Shown one piece after another: positions 8,607 through 17,143 of a stretch of DNA of 64,000 nt. Position 1 is the stretch's first letter, and every line of letters starts with the position of its first letter. The stretch is from UBA2834 sp963623365 (lineage in GTDB: Bacteria > Patescibacteriota > Saccharimonadia > Saccharimonadales > Saccharimonadaceae), in assembly GCA_963623365.1 (NCBI GenBank), contig CAVFJY010000005.1:11408-75407 (forward strand). The letters run 5' to 3'. Below the pieces are notes generated by a model. The model saw only the letters and a program-made list of their open reading frames with translations. It was not told the origin of the DNA and searched no databases. A program made the translations under genes and the position numbers.

Positions 8607-8810
8607 TTAAGCGCTCTTCTTTGCTTTACCGCGCTTCGAAATTCGGCCACCTTTTGCGCCGGCAATCTTTGCCAGCTCTGGATTCGCCGCAAAGCCACCC
8701 GTGTGACCATTGCGACCGCCTTTACGCCCAATTTCCGCATAAAAGTCTTTGCCGTATTTGCTCTTATTTGTCGAGGCAGCCTTCTGACCACCAGCTTTTG
8801 TTCCTGCCAT
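8607..8810 (-). CDS. KGG-repeat stress protein
   Basis: 67 residues, very basic, with two copies of the KGG motif (IGRKGGRNG and IAGAKGGRIS) around GGFAANPELAK. This matches the general stress/YciG-type KGG family (Pfam KGG), small proteins of unclear mechanism often induced by stress. An ATG at 8822 is in frame, but GGAG six bases before the ATG at 8810 decides for the shorter start. The gene has a strong promoter and a structured leader of about 95 bases, suggesting post-transcriptional control. Confidence 0.8.
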   Translation of the reverse strand: MAGTKAGGQKAASTNKSKYGKDFYAEIGRKGGRNGHTGGFAANPELAKIAGAKGGRISKRGKAKKSA

Positions 8811-8905
8811 TTCTAGCTCCATTTCTGCCCACCATATAACTTAATATATTGCCACCCTTTCACTAGAAGACTGCAACGCTTAGCGTGGCGCCTTCTCAGG
8901 TGCTT
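8811..8905 (-). promoter_or_regulatory. Structured leader of the KGG gene
   Basis: The predicted 95-base 5' leader contains AGAAG pairing with CTTCT around an inner hairpin ACGC-TAA-GCGT, preceded by an A/G-rich 5' end. It could be a thermosensor, riboswitch or protein-binding site; I recognise no known class. Confidence 0.4.
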
Positions 8906-8911
8906 ATCCTT

Positions 8912-8940
8912 ACTTTATCATAAAGCTTCTGTTTTGTCAA
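8912..8940 (-). promoter_or_regulatory. Promoter of the KGG gene
   Basis: TTGACA (8935-8940), 17 bases, TAAAGT (8912-8917). Near-consensus sigma-70 type promoter. Confidence 0.7.
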
Positions 8941-8983
8941 TATGTTTTTGTTTAAAAATATGTCATAATAACCGAACAACCCC

Positions 8984-9011
8984 TTGTGGAATAACATCAA
9001 CTTTTCCACAA
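8984..9011. repeat. Inverted repeat between divergent promoters
   Basis: TTGTGGAA (8984-8991) and TTCCACAA (9004-9011) are separated by 12 bases and sit between the KGG promoter (minus) and the 9055 RNA promoter (plus). It could be an operator controlling both. The TTTTCCACA half resembles a DnaA box, but the arrangement does not look like an origin. Confidence 0.45.
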
Positions 9012-9019
9012 AACAAGCA

Positions 9020-9048
9020 TTGACACTATATCACAATTAGCATAAAAT
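9020..9048 (+). promoter_or_regulatory. Promoter of a small RNA
   Basis: TTGACA (9020-9025), 17 bases, TAAAAT (9043-9048). No plausible protein follows. Confidence 0.65.
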
Positions 9049-9054
9049 GGATTC

Positions 9055-9122
9055 AGCTTGAAGGAAGTGCGAGATCCTTCAATCCCTATAGCTCTCGATT
9101 TCATCGTCGGGAGCTATTTTAT
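9055..9122 (+). ncRNA. Candidate small RNA, two hairpins
   Basis: From the predicted start site, TTGAAGGA (9058-9065) pairs with TCCTTCAA (9075-9082). A second hairpin, ATAGCTC (9088-9094) with GAGCTAT (9111-9117) and an inner CGAT/ATCG, is followed by TTTTATAT, a weak intrinsic terminator. Length is about 68 bases. A 65-codon reading frame crosses it but has no ribosome binding site and is not protein-like. Read-through to a further GGCCG-CAAT-CGGCC hairpin near 9130 is possible. Confidence 0.5.
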
Positions 9123-9206
9123 ATCGTCTTTTGGCCGCAATCGGCCTTGTAGCGCCTCTCATAGCCTCATACTCTGTTATTTTTCCGCCATACCAGTCGC
9201 AGGGCC

Positions 9207-9234
9207 ACAAAAAAACACCTCCGAAAGAGGTGAT
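9207..9234 (-). terminator. Terminator of tRNA-Ile
   Basis: On the minus strand CACCTC-TTTCG-GAGGTG is followed by seven T. It lies about 50 bases downstream of the tRNA. Confidence 0.8.
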
Positions 9235-9282
9235 TTATTTGGTGGAGTGGAGTAGGCCTAAACCTATTCCGCCCCATGTCTG

Positions 9283-9359
9283 TGGTGGGGATATGTGGAC
9301 TTGAACCACAGACCTCGTCATTATCAGTGACGCGCTCTAACCAGCTGAGCTATATCCCC
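9283..9359 (-). tRNA. tRNA-Ile (GAT)
   Basis: 77 bases with encoded CCA. Acceptor GGGGATA pairs with TATCCCC; the anticodon stem is CGTCA/TGACG with loop CTGATAA, giving anticodon GAT; the T arm has GGTTCAAGTCC. Confidence 0.95.
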
Positions 9360-9427
9360 TGCTAGATGTTATTCTACTAAATTTCCCCTAATTTTGCAAG
9401 CTTAAAAAAACATGCTACAATGAGCTC

Positions 9428-9676
9428 ATGGCAATTTGGTCCTTCAGTTGGGGCTGGTTCTTCGCAGGTATCGCCTGCTTAATTATCGGCGCCCTCATCA
9501 CTAAATTCCATCAGCAAGTCGCCAACAATCTCGCTAGCGGCGTCGCTAGTTATGATAAAGTTAAACTCTTTGGCGTTATTACTTGTCTCGTTGGCCTAAT
9601 TTTTATCGCTAACCTCCATAGCACCATTATCTATCTCATCATGCATTTCATTGTGCCGAGCAAATTCCCGCTCTAA
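9428..9676 (+). CDS. Small two-helix membrane protein
   Basis: 82 residues with two hydrophobic helices (about 8-25 and 45-75) and a short polar loop between. I do not recognise a family. An extended -10 TG-C-TACAAT (9413-9421) lies six bases before the ATG and there is no Shine-Dalgarno site, so the message should be leaderless. A terminator follows directly. It stands alone between tRNA-Ile and the GNAT gene. Confidence 0.65.
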   Translation: MAIWSFSWGWFFAGIACLIIGALITKFHQQVANNLASGVASYDKVKLFGVITCLVGLIFIANLHSTIIYLIMHFIVPSKFPL

Positions 9677-9680
9677 AACC

Positions 9681-9714
9681 AAAATATCTCGCCAACTTCC
9701 ACGAGATATTTTTT
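9681..9714. terminator. Terminator after the 82-residue membrane protein
   Basis: ATATCTCG and CGAGATAT form the stem, with a T run on the plus side and a shorter one on the minus side. It can serve the convergent glmM-GNAT transcript too. Confidence 0.8.
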
Positions 9715-9748
9715 AGTCTAATTATTTTTCGCCCGTATCACGCATGCG

Positions 9749-10189
9749 CTACAATTCCACGCGGTATACATCCGTCTCGCGCACTTGCGCACCATGACTC
9801 TCGTAAAAGCCCCGTGCGCCCGTTTTACCATCTTTATTCGACGACGTAAACTCTAAGCGCCGGCACCCCTTCTGTCGCCCCCATTTTTTTACCGCATCCA
9901 GCAACTGTCCGCCCACGCCCCTGCCGCGACATTTCTCATCTACCACTAAATCTTCCATATACACATTTCGACTCAAGCTCAACATCACCACCGATACAAG
10001 CACCATTCCTACTAATTCATCATTTTCCTGCGCCATTAAAATATCGTGATAAGGTGATTCAATCATTTCCTCGATTACTTCACGCGTAATTGCCGAGCCG
10101 TCATGTTTTGCGCTCAATTGCCGCCGCAATACACCCATTTTTTCCGCAATATCGCCGTCATATTCCGTCATTGCGCCAATTTCAATCAT
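9749..10189 (-). CDS. GNAT-family N-acetyltransferase
   Basis: 146 residues with the acetyl-CoA-binding motif A (VDEKCRGRGVGGQLL, about residues 82-96) and a C-terminal SNKDGKTGARGFYESHGA segment typical of the family. The substrate is unknown. Its ATGA start overlaps the glmM stop by four bases, so it is translationally coupled to glmM. Coupling to UDP-GlcNAc synthesis hints at a sugar or peptide substrate, but similar GNAT proteins act on many amines. Confidence 0.85.
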   Translation of the reverse strand: MIEIGAMTEYDGDIAEKMGVLRRQLSAKHDGSAITREVIEEMIESPYHDILMAQENDELVGMVLVSVVMLSLSRNVYMEDLVVDEKCRGRGVGGQLLDAVKKWGRQKGCRRLEFTSSNKDGKTGARGFYESHGAQVRETDVYRVEL

Positions 10190-11532
10190 TTGCCTAACTC
10201 CTTCTCAATTAATGTTTTCAGCGCTTCGCCAATCTCATCTACCATTTTCGCATCTGCGCCTTCTACCAAAATTCGCAATTTATTTTCTGTCCCCGAATAG
10301 CGCGTAAAAATTCGGCCATTCCCATTCATCCGGTTCTCCGCCGCCGCTACCGCACCTAGCCACTCCGGCATCTCTTCTAGTGGTTTTTTCTCGCGTACCG
10401 CCACCGCCCACTGTTTTGATGGCAAATCATCATATTTTGCCCACAAATCCGCCAGCCGACAACCTTTCTCGCGCATAATTTTCAGAATGAACAAGGTCAT
10501 AAAGGTCGCGTCTGAGCTTTTCATCCATGGCAGATAAATAATATGTCCCGACAGCTCGCCACCCAACATTGCACCCGTCTCGCCACATTTTTGCGCAACA
10601 TAGCGATCACCATTCACAACTTTCTCAACCATGATTCCTGCATTGCTCAAGTACTGCAGTGTCGCAAGATTACTATATTCCGTCAGCACAACCGTATTTG
10701 CCGCCAGCTCATCTTTCTCAACCAAGTATTCCGCCAACAAAGTCACGATCCGGTCGCCATTCCAAATTCGTCCCTCTTCATCCGCAATCACAATCCGGTC
10801 CGCATCACCATCCATCGCCACCCCCACGCGTCCCATTTCTTTTGCCTTCATTGCCATTTTTTCCGGATACAGCGCGCCACAACCGTCATTGATATTCATA
10901 CCCGTCGGCGCCGAATCAATCTGTTCAATTTCCAACCCAAATTCTTCAAACACCGTCCGACTATAGACATGTCCTGCACCCGCCGCTGTATCTAGCACAA
11001 TTTTCGTGCCCACAAGCTCATTGCTCACATTCAGCGCCGCCGCCGCCATCGCTACATAATCTCGCACTGCCGCCGGATTATCTTCTGCTTCATACGCTTC
11101 CTGCGGCACCGCCACATCATCGTCCAACTTCAGTGCAAAATAATTCTGCTCGATTTCTAGTTCCTGCTCATCGCTCAGTTTATCGCCATTGCTCAAAAAG
11201 ACTTTCAGGCCATTATCCGACGCTGGATTATGCGATGCCGTCATCATAATACCGCCCACAATTCCTTCGCGCTCGCCCACAATCTTTTGCATTGCTGGCG
11301 TCGGTAATACGCCTAAATCACCCGCCGAGCCTCCTTGTTCTTTAATCCCCCTTGCTACGTAGTCGCACATCCAGTCACCACTCTGACGCGTATCCCGTCC
11401 TACTACCAGCCGTCCATTTTCGAAATACTTTGCAATTGCCCTACCTAAAGTTTTAATCATATTTGGCCGCAGCGGCGCTTCGCCGACTTTGCCCCGAATC
11501 CCGTCCGTCGCGCCAAAAATTCGTTTTTCCAT
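10186..11532 (-). CDS. glmM: Phosphoglucosamine mutase
   Basis: 448 residues. Converts glucosamine-6-phosphate to glucosamine-1-phosphate for peptidoglycan precursor synthesis. It carries the phosphoserine loop TASHNP (Ser100), the metal loop DGDADR, the sugar-binding GGELSGH and the phosphate-binding RYSGTENKLR, all in the usual order and at the usual family length. The N-terminal GATDGIRG favours GlmM over phosphomannomutase. TTGCAT-N17-TAAAAT (11539-11567) places the start site at the ATG, so the mRNA looks leaderless. Confidence 0.92.
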   Translation of the reverse strand: MEKRIFGATDGIRGKVGEAPLRPNMIKTLGRAIAKYFENGRLVVGRDTRQSGDWMCDYVARGIKEQGGSAGDLGVLPTPAMQKIVGEREGIVGGIMMTASHNPASDNGLKVFLSNGDKLSDEQELEIEQNYFALKLDDDVAVPQEAYEAEDNPAAVRDYVAMAAAALNVSNELVGTKIVLDTAAGAGHVYSRTVFEEFGLEIEQIDSAPTGMNINDGCGALYPEKMAMKAKEMGRVGVAMDGDADRIVIADEEGRIWNGDRIVTLLAEYLVEKDELAANTVVLTEYSNLATLQYLSNAGIMVEKVVNGDRYVAQKCGETGAMLGGELSGHIIYLPWMKSSDATFMTLFILKIMREKGCRLADLWAKYDDLPSKQWAVAVREKKPLEEMPEWLGAVAAAENRMNGNGRIFTRYSGTENKLRILVEGADAKMVDEIGEALKTLIEKELGK

Positions 11533-11538
11533 AATTCT

Positions 11539-11567
11539 ATTTTACCAAGATTAACACTCCCATGCAA
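11539..11567 (-). promoter_or_regulatory. Leaderless promoter of glmM
   Basis: TTGCAT, 17 bases including TG-G, then TAAAAT; six bases separate the -10 from the ATG. Confidence 0.6.
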
Positions 11568-11679
11568 AAACTCCGCCACACCACATTTTGCGTACAATTT
11601 TCATCATTTCGGCCAATTGTGGTAAAAATTACACGCTCTACCCCTGTTATTTTTGTACAACATTTTTACTCAAAATCTA

Positions 11680-11708
11680 TTGACAAGCCCCACCAAAGGG
11701 CTTACACT
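11680..11708 (+). promoter_or_regulatory. Promoter of small RNA 1
   Basis: TTGACA (11680-11685), 17 bases, TACACT (11703-11708). Predicted start near A11715. Confidence 0.75.
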
Positions 11709-11714
11709 AAAAAT

Positions 11715-11878
11715 AGCTTTTGCAATTATTCGCAGATCGCAAAAGCCGCAATTTCCGCAAAAACAAACACAAAATTCAACAAAAACAAACACACAAAAAA
11801 CTAAGACTCCGAATTCGAGCATGGCATTATTTATCTCTCAAGGCCATGAACCCAAACTGAATTCGGAGTCTTTTTTTT
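11715..11878 (+). ncRNA. Candidate small RNA 1 (paralogue of 24232-24351)
   Basis: About 164 bases. The 5' end forms GCTTTTGC (11716-11723) with GCAAAAGC (11739-11746). A roughly 50-base linker of almost only A and C follows (11748-11802). It ends in a strong 12-base-pair terminator GACTCCGAATTC / GAATTCGGAGTC (11805-11816 and 11859-11870) whose 42-base loop holds an inner CATGGC/GCCATG stem, then eight T. No credible reading frame exists. Layout and 5' sequence match the RNA at 24232-24351, which argues for a real family. Confidence 0.65.
11803..11878 (+). terminator. Terminator of small RNA 1
   Basis: 12-base-pair perfect stem with a branched loop followed by eight T. On the minus strand the other flank is also T-rich. 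Confidence 0.85.
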
Positions 11879-12016
11879 ATTGCCCCCCCCTCTTGCCGCA
11901 TCGCCGAGCTCACCCCAATAAAATTCCATTTTTAGAGTTACGCGTCGCGTCTTACAAAAAAGTGCTAGTGCCACCCACCAGCTAATAAATATCGCGTCAA
12001 AAACTAATCCACTCCA
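11879..12016. other. Gap between small RNA 1 and 16S terminator
   Basis: No gene seen. It contains an eight-C run (about 11884-11891) and AGTTACGCGTCG at 11936-11947, a 12-base word that recurs downstream of small RNA 2 at 24426-24437. Confidence 0.5.
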
Positions 12017-12044
12017 ACAAAAAACGCCCCAATCAAGGGCGTTT
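12017..12044 (-). terminator. Terminator of the 16S transcript
   Basis: On the minus strand ACGCCC-TTGATT-GGGGCGT followed by TTTTT. Its position shows that transcription ends after 16S with no 23S or 5S downstream. Confidence 0.85.
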
Positions 12045-12050
12045 ATCTTT

Positions 12051-12069
12051 AACAATTTAGTTGTGCAAT
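12051..12069 (-). repeat. 3' arm of the 16S processing stem
   Basis: These 19 bases are the exact reverse complement of 13782-13800 upstream of 16S. The arms flank the gene and would pair in the precursor to form an RNase III-type processing stem. Confidence 0.8.
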
Positions 12070-12205
12070 CAATTCATCGTTGTTTCTTGAAATAGCTTTG
12101 TTGCATCCTTGCGGAAATGTAATAAATCAAGCTTAAATTTACTACTGCAACCGACCTGACTACACGCGAGCAAAATTGCTTTCGTGCGCCTCTATCCTTC
12201 TCTAG

Positions 12206-13710
<1,505 letters not shown>

Positions 13711-13781
13711 ATTGAAAAATTTGAAAACTCAAATTAATAAAAGACTGACGATGACGAACATCAATAAATTGACATTCTTTA

Positions 13782-13800
13782 ATTGCACAACTAAATTGTT
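13782..13800 (-). repeat. 5' arm of the 16S processing stem
   Basis: Perfect 19-base complement of 12051-12069; see that entry. Confidence 0.8.
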
Positions 13801-13872
13801 AAATTACATATTTTTGAAGCTCATTCAACAAGAGATGTAAATTAATTGTTCTCTCGCAGTTGAACTGTTCTT

Positions 13873-13901
13873 ATCTTATACCACCGCTCCGGCAGTGTCA
13901 A
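13873..13901 (-). promoter_or_regulatory. Promoter of 16S rRNA
   Basis: TTGACA (13896-13901), 17 bases, TAAGAT (13873-13878); an overlapping TATAAG at 15-base spacing also exists. The leader to 16S is about 155 bases, AT-rich, and contains the processing arm. Nothing else is seen in 13902-13993. Confidence 0.7.
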
Positions 13902-13993
13902 GCACTTTTTCCGACTTTTTTTACAAATTCTCATTTTTGCGTCTTTTTGTCGTCAAAAGCCGCTCAAAACCCTATTTTTACACCTCTTCGTCA

Positions 13994-14022
13994 CCAAAAA
14001 ACGCCCTTCGCGGGGCGTTTTT
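13994..14022. terminator. Terminator of the PAP2-like gene
   Basis: AACGCCC-TTCGC-GGGGCGTT with A and T runs on either side; active for the minus-strand gene ending at 14023. Confidence 0.85.
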
Positions 14023-14466
14023 TTATAACACTGAGCCAGTAATTAGGCCAATCATTAAACCAATCAAGCCACCCACAATCGCCTGCGGCACCGTATGTCC
14101 TTCCACTATCTTAACTTTTCGTTTCTTTAAATTTCGTTCCATCGCCATAATATTCAGCATCTTCCCCTGTTCGCCTACCGCATAACGCACATTTACCGCA
14201 TCATAAATCACAATAATCCCCGTCGCCAGCGCCAGTACCGTAATATTTGCAAAGAGCCCATTCTTAATTGCGAAGAAAGTAATCAGTGCCACAAAGCTCG
14301 CCGTATGCCCACTCGGCATACCACCACTGCGCACAAAACAATCCAATATTTCCCGCCGCGTTAATGGTCGCTTCAGTGCCACCATGTCGCCAATCAGTTT
14401 TCCGGTCTGCGCTAACAGCCAACCTAGGACAAATGCCAGCAGACCGCCAATTCCTTCAATATTCAT
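14023..14466 (-). CDS. Divergent PAP2-family membrane protein
   Basis: 147 residues with about four membrane helices. It has SGGMPSGHTASFVAL (about residues 46-60) and GEQGKMLN and EGHTVPQAI, matching the divergent PAP2 (DUF212) family, thought to be related to membrane phosphatases acting on lipid phosphates. The second PAP2 signature (PSGHT) is intact; the actual substrate is unknown. An extended -10 (TG-C-TATAAT, 14473-14481) lies six bases before the ATG, so the message is leaderless, and it begins directly after the gyrA terminator. Confidence 0.85.
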   Translation of the reverse strand: MNIEGIGGLLAFVLGWLLAQTGKLIGDMVALKRPLTRREILDCFVRSGGMPSGHTASFVALITFFAIKNGLFANITVLALATGIIVIYDAVNVRYAVGEQGKMLNIMAMERNLKKRKVKIVEGHTVPQAIVGGLIGLMIGLITGSVL

Positions 14467-14484
14467 ATATATATTATAGCAAAA

Positions 14485-14506
14485 ACATCCCCTCGCGGGG
14501 ATGTCT
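14485..14506 (-). terminator. Terminator of gyrBA
   Basis: ACATCCCC-GCGA-GGGGATGT followed by TTTT on the minus strand. The next gene's -10 follows within a few bases. Confidence 0.85.
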
Positions 14507-14512
14507 CTTATG

Positions 14513-17131
14513 CTATTCCTCTTCTTCTTTCGGAATAATCCCTATCGATGCGACCGTATCGCCCTCATTCATCCGCATCACTCGCACACCTTGTGTTGCG
14601 CGACCGAGCGTCGGAATATCTTTTACTGCAACTCGAATTGCTTGTCCGCCCGTCGACATCATAATGATCTCTTTCGCTTCCGGATCAAGTGTATGTACGG
14701 CTGCAATTGGCCCAGTCTTGGCGGTTACTGCTGCTACTTTTACGCCCACACCACCACGCTTATGCGGCGGGAAGTTTGTTGCGGCCGTCATCTTGCCATA
14801 ACCCTTCGTCGAAATCACAATCAATTTTTGCGTCTTCGGATCCGACACCACGTCCATGCCGACTACCGTATCATTTGGCCGCAAGCGCACCCCGCGCACC
14901 CCGCGTGCTGCCCGCCCCATCGGTCGCACGTCTTTTTCATTAAAGCGTACTGCTTGTCCTGCCGACGTCGAAATAATTACATCATTCTCGCCCGTCGTCG
15001 CTCGCACCCAGCACAATTCATCGCCTTCATCCAACTTAATTGTAATTAAGCCGTTTGTTCGAATGTTCGCATAATCTTTCAAAGATGTTTTCTTAATTGT
15101 TCCCTTTGTTGTAGCCATGAAGAGATAGCCATTTTCTTCGCTCACTTCATTGCCCTGTTTAATTACTGCCGTAATTTTTTCTTCTGGATGCAAATTCAGT
15201 AAGTTAACCGACGCCGTCCCCTTCGCAATTAATGACGATTGCGGGATTTCATAAGCCTTAATCCTAAAGATTCGTCCCTGATTTGTAAAGAAGAGTAAAT
15301 AATCATGCGACGACGCTGTAATAATTGTATCAATCACATCCTCTTCTTTTGTCGTCATGCCGCGACGCCCCTTGCCGCCCCGATTTTGTTTCTTGAAATC
15401 GTTTTGCAATACTCGCTTCACATAGCCTTGTGCCGTTAATAGTACTACGCTATCTTCGTCTGGAATCAAATCCTCTTCCGCAAATTTACCTAGCTCATGA
15501 TTGAAAATCTTACTGCGGCGCTTGTCGCCATATTTTTCTTTCATCGCCAGCAATTCTTCTTTTACCACATTCAAAATTGCTGCTTCCGACGCCAAAATCG
15601 CTTCCAACTTCGCAATCAATTCATGCAATTCTTTCAATTCATTTTCGATTTTGTCGCGTTCCAAGCCTTGCAAGCGTCGCAGCTGCATTGCCAGAATTGC
15701 CGCCGCTTGCACTTCCGATAAGCCAAAGCGCTCCATCAAACGTTTATCCGCATCGTCATACGATTCGCGAATTGTCTTAATCACTTCATCAATATGATCT
15801 AATGCAATTTTCAAACCTTCCAAAATATGCGCGCGCTCTTTGGCTTTATTCAAATCAAATTCCGTACGCCGACGAATCACTTTTTGGCGATGCTTAATAA
15901 ATTCCGCCAAAATTTCTTTCAAACCCATCACTTTTGGTTGAATGCCATCTACCAGTGCCAACACATTGTAATGGAAAGTCGTCTGCAAACCCGTCAATTT
16001 ATATAATTGATTCAAAATTTTCTTCGGGAAAGCGTCTTTCTTCAGTTCAACTACCACGCGAATTTTTCCGCGCGCCGATTCATCGCGTGCATCCGCGATA
16101 TGGTCCAACTTTTTCGCCAGCACCAAATCGCGCACTTTCTCAATGAAGCCCTCCTTGCTCATGCCATACGGCACTTCCGTAATCACAATATTAAAACGGC
16201 CATTTTTACGTTCTTCGATATTCGCCACCGCTCGAATTGTCACCGAACCACGCCCCGTCGCATAAGCCTGCTTCATTGGCGCGCCACCATATACTTCTGC
16301 GCCCGTCGGGAAATCTGGCCCCTTCACATGCTTCATTAATTCTCCCAGTGTGATGTCGGGATTATCAATTTGCGCTACTGTCGCATCCACGACTTCGCTC
16401 AAATTATGCGGCGGAATATTCGTCGCCATACCGACCGCAATGCCCATCTGTCCATTCAATAGGATATTTGGCACCGCTGCTGGCAATACTACCGGCTCTT
16501 GCTCTGTGCCATCAAAGTTATCGCGGAAATCAACTGTATTTTTATCAATGTCCGACAACAATTCCGCACCCACTTTGTCCATCCGCGCTTCCGTATAGCG
16601 CGATGCGGCTGCCTCATCGCCGTCCATCGAACCAAAGTTACCCTGCCCCTCAACTAACGTATAACGCATTTTCCATGGCTGCGCCAAGTTCACCATCGAC
16701 TCATAAATCGACGAATCGCCGTGCGGATGGTACTTACCCATCACCTCACCAACGATACGCGCCGACTTTACGGTCGCATGCGGCGCCTTCCAGCCATTTT
16801 TATTCATTGCATACAAAATCCGGCGGTTTACTGGCTTCAGACCATCGCGTACATCTGGCAAAGCTCGATCAATCAATACCGACATCGAATAGCGCAGGAA
16901 ACTATCTTCCATCACATTTTCGACTGTCAATTCTTCTACGCCATCTTCACTGCGATGTGCGGTTAGTCCTCCCACTTTTACATCCGCTTCGGCCGTTTCC
17001 GCTTCCACAGCATAATCGCCTAAAGTTTCATCGACGCCTTTATTGTCCGCCGCATCCGGCACGCCGCCAACTTTGCTTTTGTCTTGCGCATTTTCTTCTG
17101 GAGTTTCGTTTATATTCTTCTTTTCTGCCAT
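14513..17131 (-). CDS. gyrA: DNA gyrase subunit A
   Basis: 872 residues. The N-terminal breakage-reunion domain has the catalytic tyrosine in AASRYTEARM, and the C-terminal DNA-wrapping beta-pinwheel carries a GyrA-box-like QNRGGKGRRGM, which favours gyrase over topoisomerase IV. About 45 low-complexity acidic residues precede the usual start of homology, and the protein ends in an acidic tail. It lies 12 bases downstream of gyrB in one operon. Both subunits together introduce negative supercoils. Confidence 0.96.
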   Translation of the reverse strand: MAEKKNINETPEENAQDKSKVGGVPDAADNKGVDETLGDYAVEAETAEADVKVGGLTAHRSEDGVEELTVENVMEDSFLRYSMSVLIDRALPDVRDGLKPVNRRILYAMNKNGWKAPHATVKSARIVGEVMGKYHPHGDSSIYESMVNLAQPWKMRYTLVEGQGNFGSMDGDEAAASRYTEARMDKVGAELLSDIDKNTVDFRDNFDGTEQEPVVLPAAVPNILLNGQMGIAVGMATNIPPHNLSEVVDATVAQIDNPDITLGELMKHVKGPDFPTGAEVYGGAPMKQAYATGRGSVTIRAVANIEERKNGRFNIVITEVPYGMSKEGFIEKVRDLVLAKKLDHIADARDESARGKIRVVVELKKDAFPKKILNQLYKLTGLQTTFHYNVLALVDGIQPKVMGLKEILAEFIKHRQKVIRRRTEFDLNKAKERAHILEGLKIALDHIDEVIKTIRESYDDADKRLMERFGLSEVQAAAILAMQLRRLQGLERDKIENELKELHELIAKLEAILASEAAILNVVKEELLAMKEKYGDKRRSKIFNHELGKFAEEDLIPDEDSVVLLTAQGYVKRVLQNDFKKQNRGGKGRRGMTTKEEDVIDTIITASSHDYLLFFTNQGRIFRIKAYEIPQSSLIAKGTASVNLLNLHPEEKITAVIKQGNEVSEENGYLFMATTKGTIKKTSLKDYANIRTNGLITIKLDEGDELCWVRATTGENDVIISTSAGQAVRFNEKDVRPMGRAARGVRGVRLRPNDTVVGMDVVSDPKTQKLIVISTKGYGKMTAATNFPPHKRGGVGVKVAAVTAKTGPIAAVHTLDPEAKEIIMMSTGGQAIRVAVKDIPTLGRATQGVRVMRMNEGDTVASIGIIPKEEEE

Positions 17132-17143
17132 AATCTATTCTCC

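Noticed and set aside
8984..9011. Possible DnaA boxes marking an origin
   Set aside because: Only one half fits TTWTNCACA; there is no cluster, AT-rich unwinding region or dnaA/dnaN nearby.
9058..9255. 65-codon plus-strand reading frame after a strong promoter
   Set aside because: No ribosome binding site, crosses two stable hairpins and the tRNA terminator, and its residues do not look like a protein. Better explained by a small RNA.
11879..12205. Searched for 23S rRNA, 5S rRNA or a tRNA spacer after 16S
   Set aside because: Only a terminator, the processing arm and a small RNA are found.
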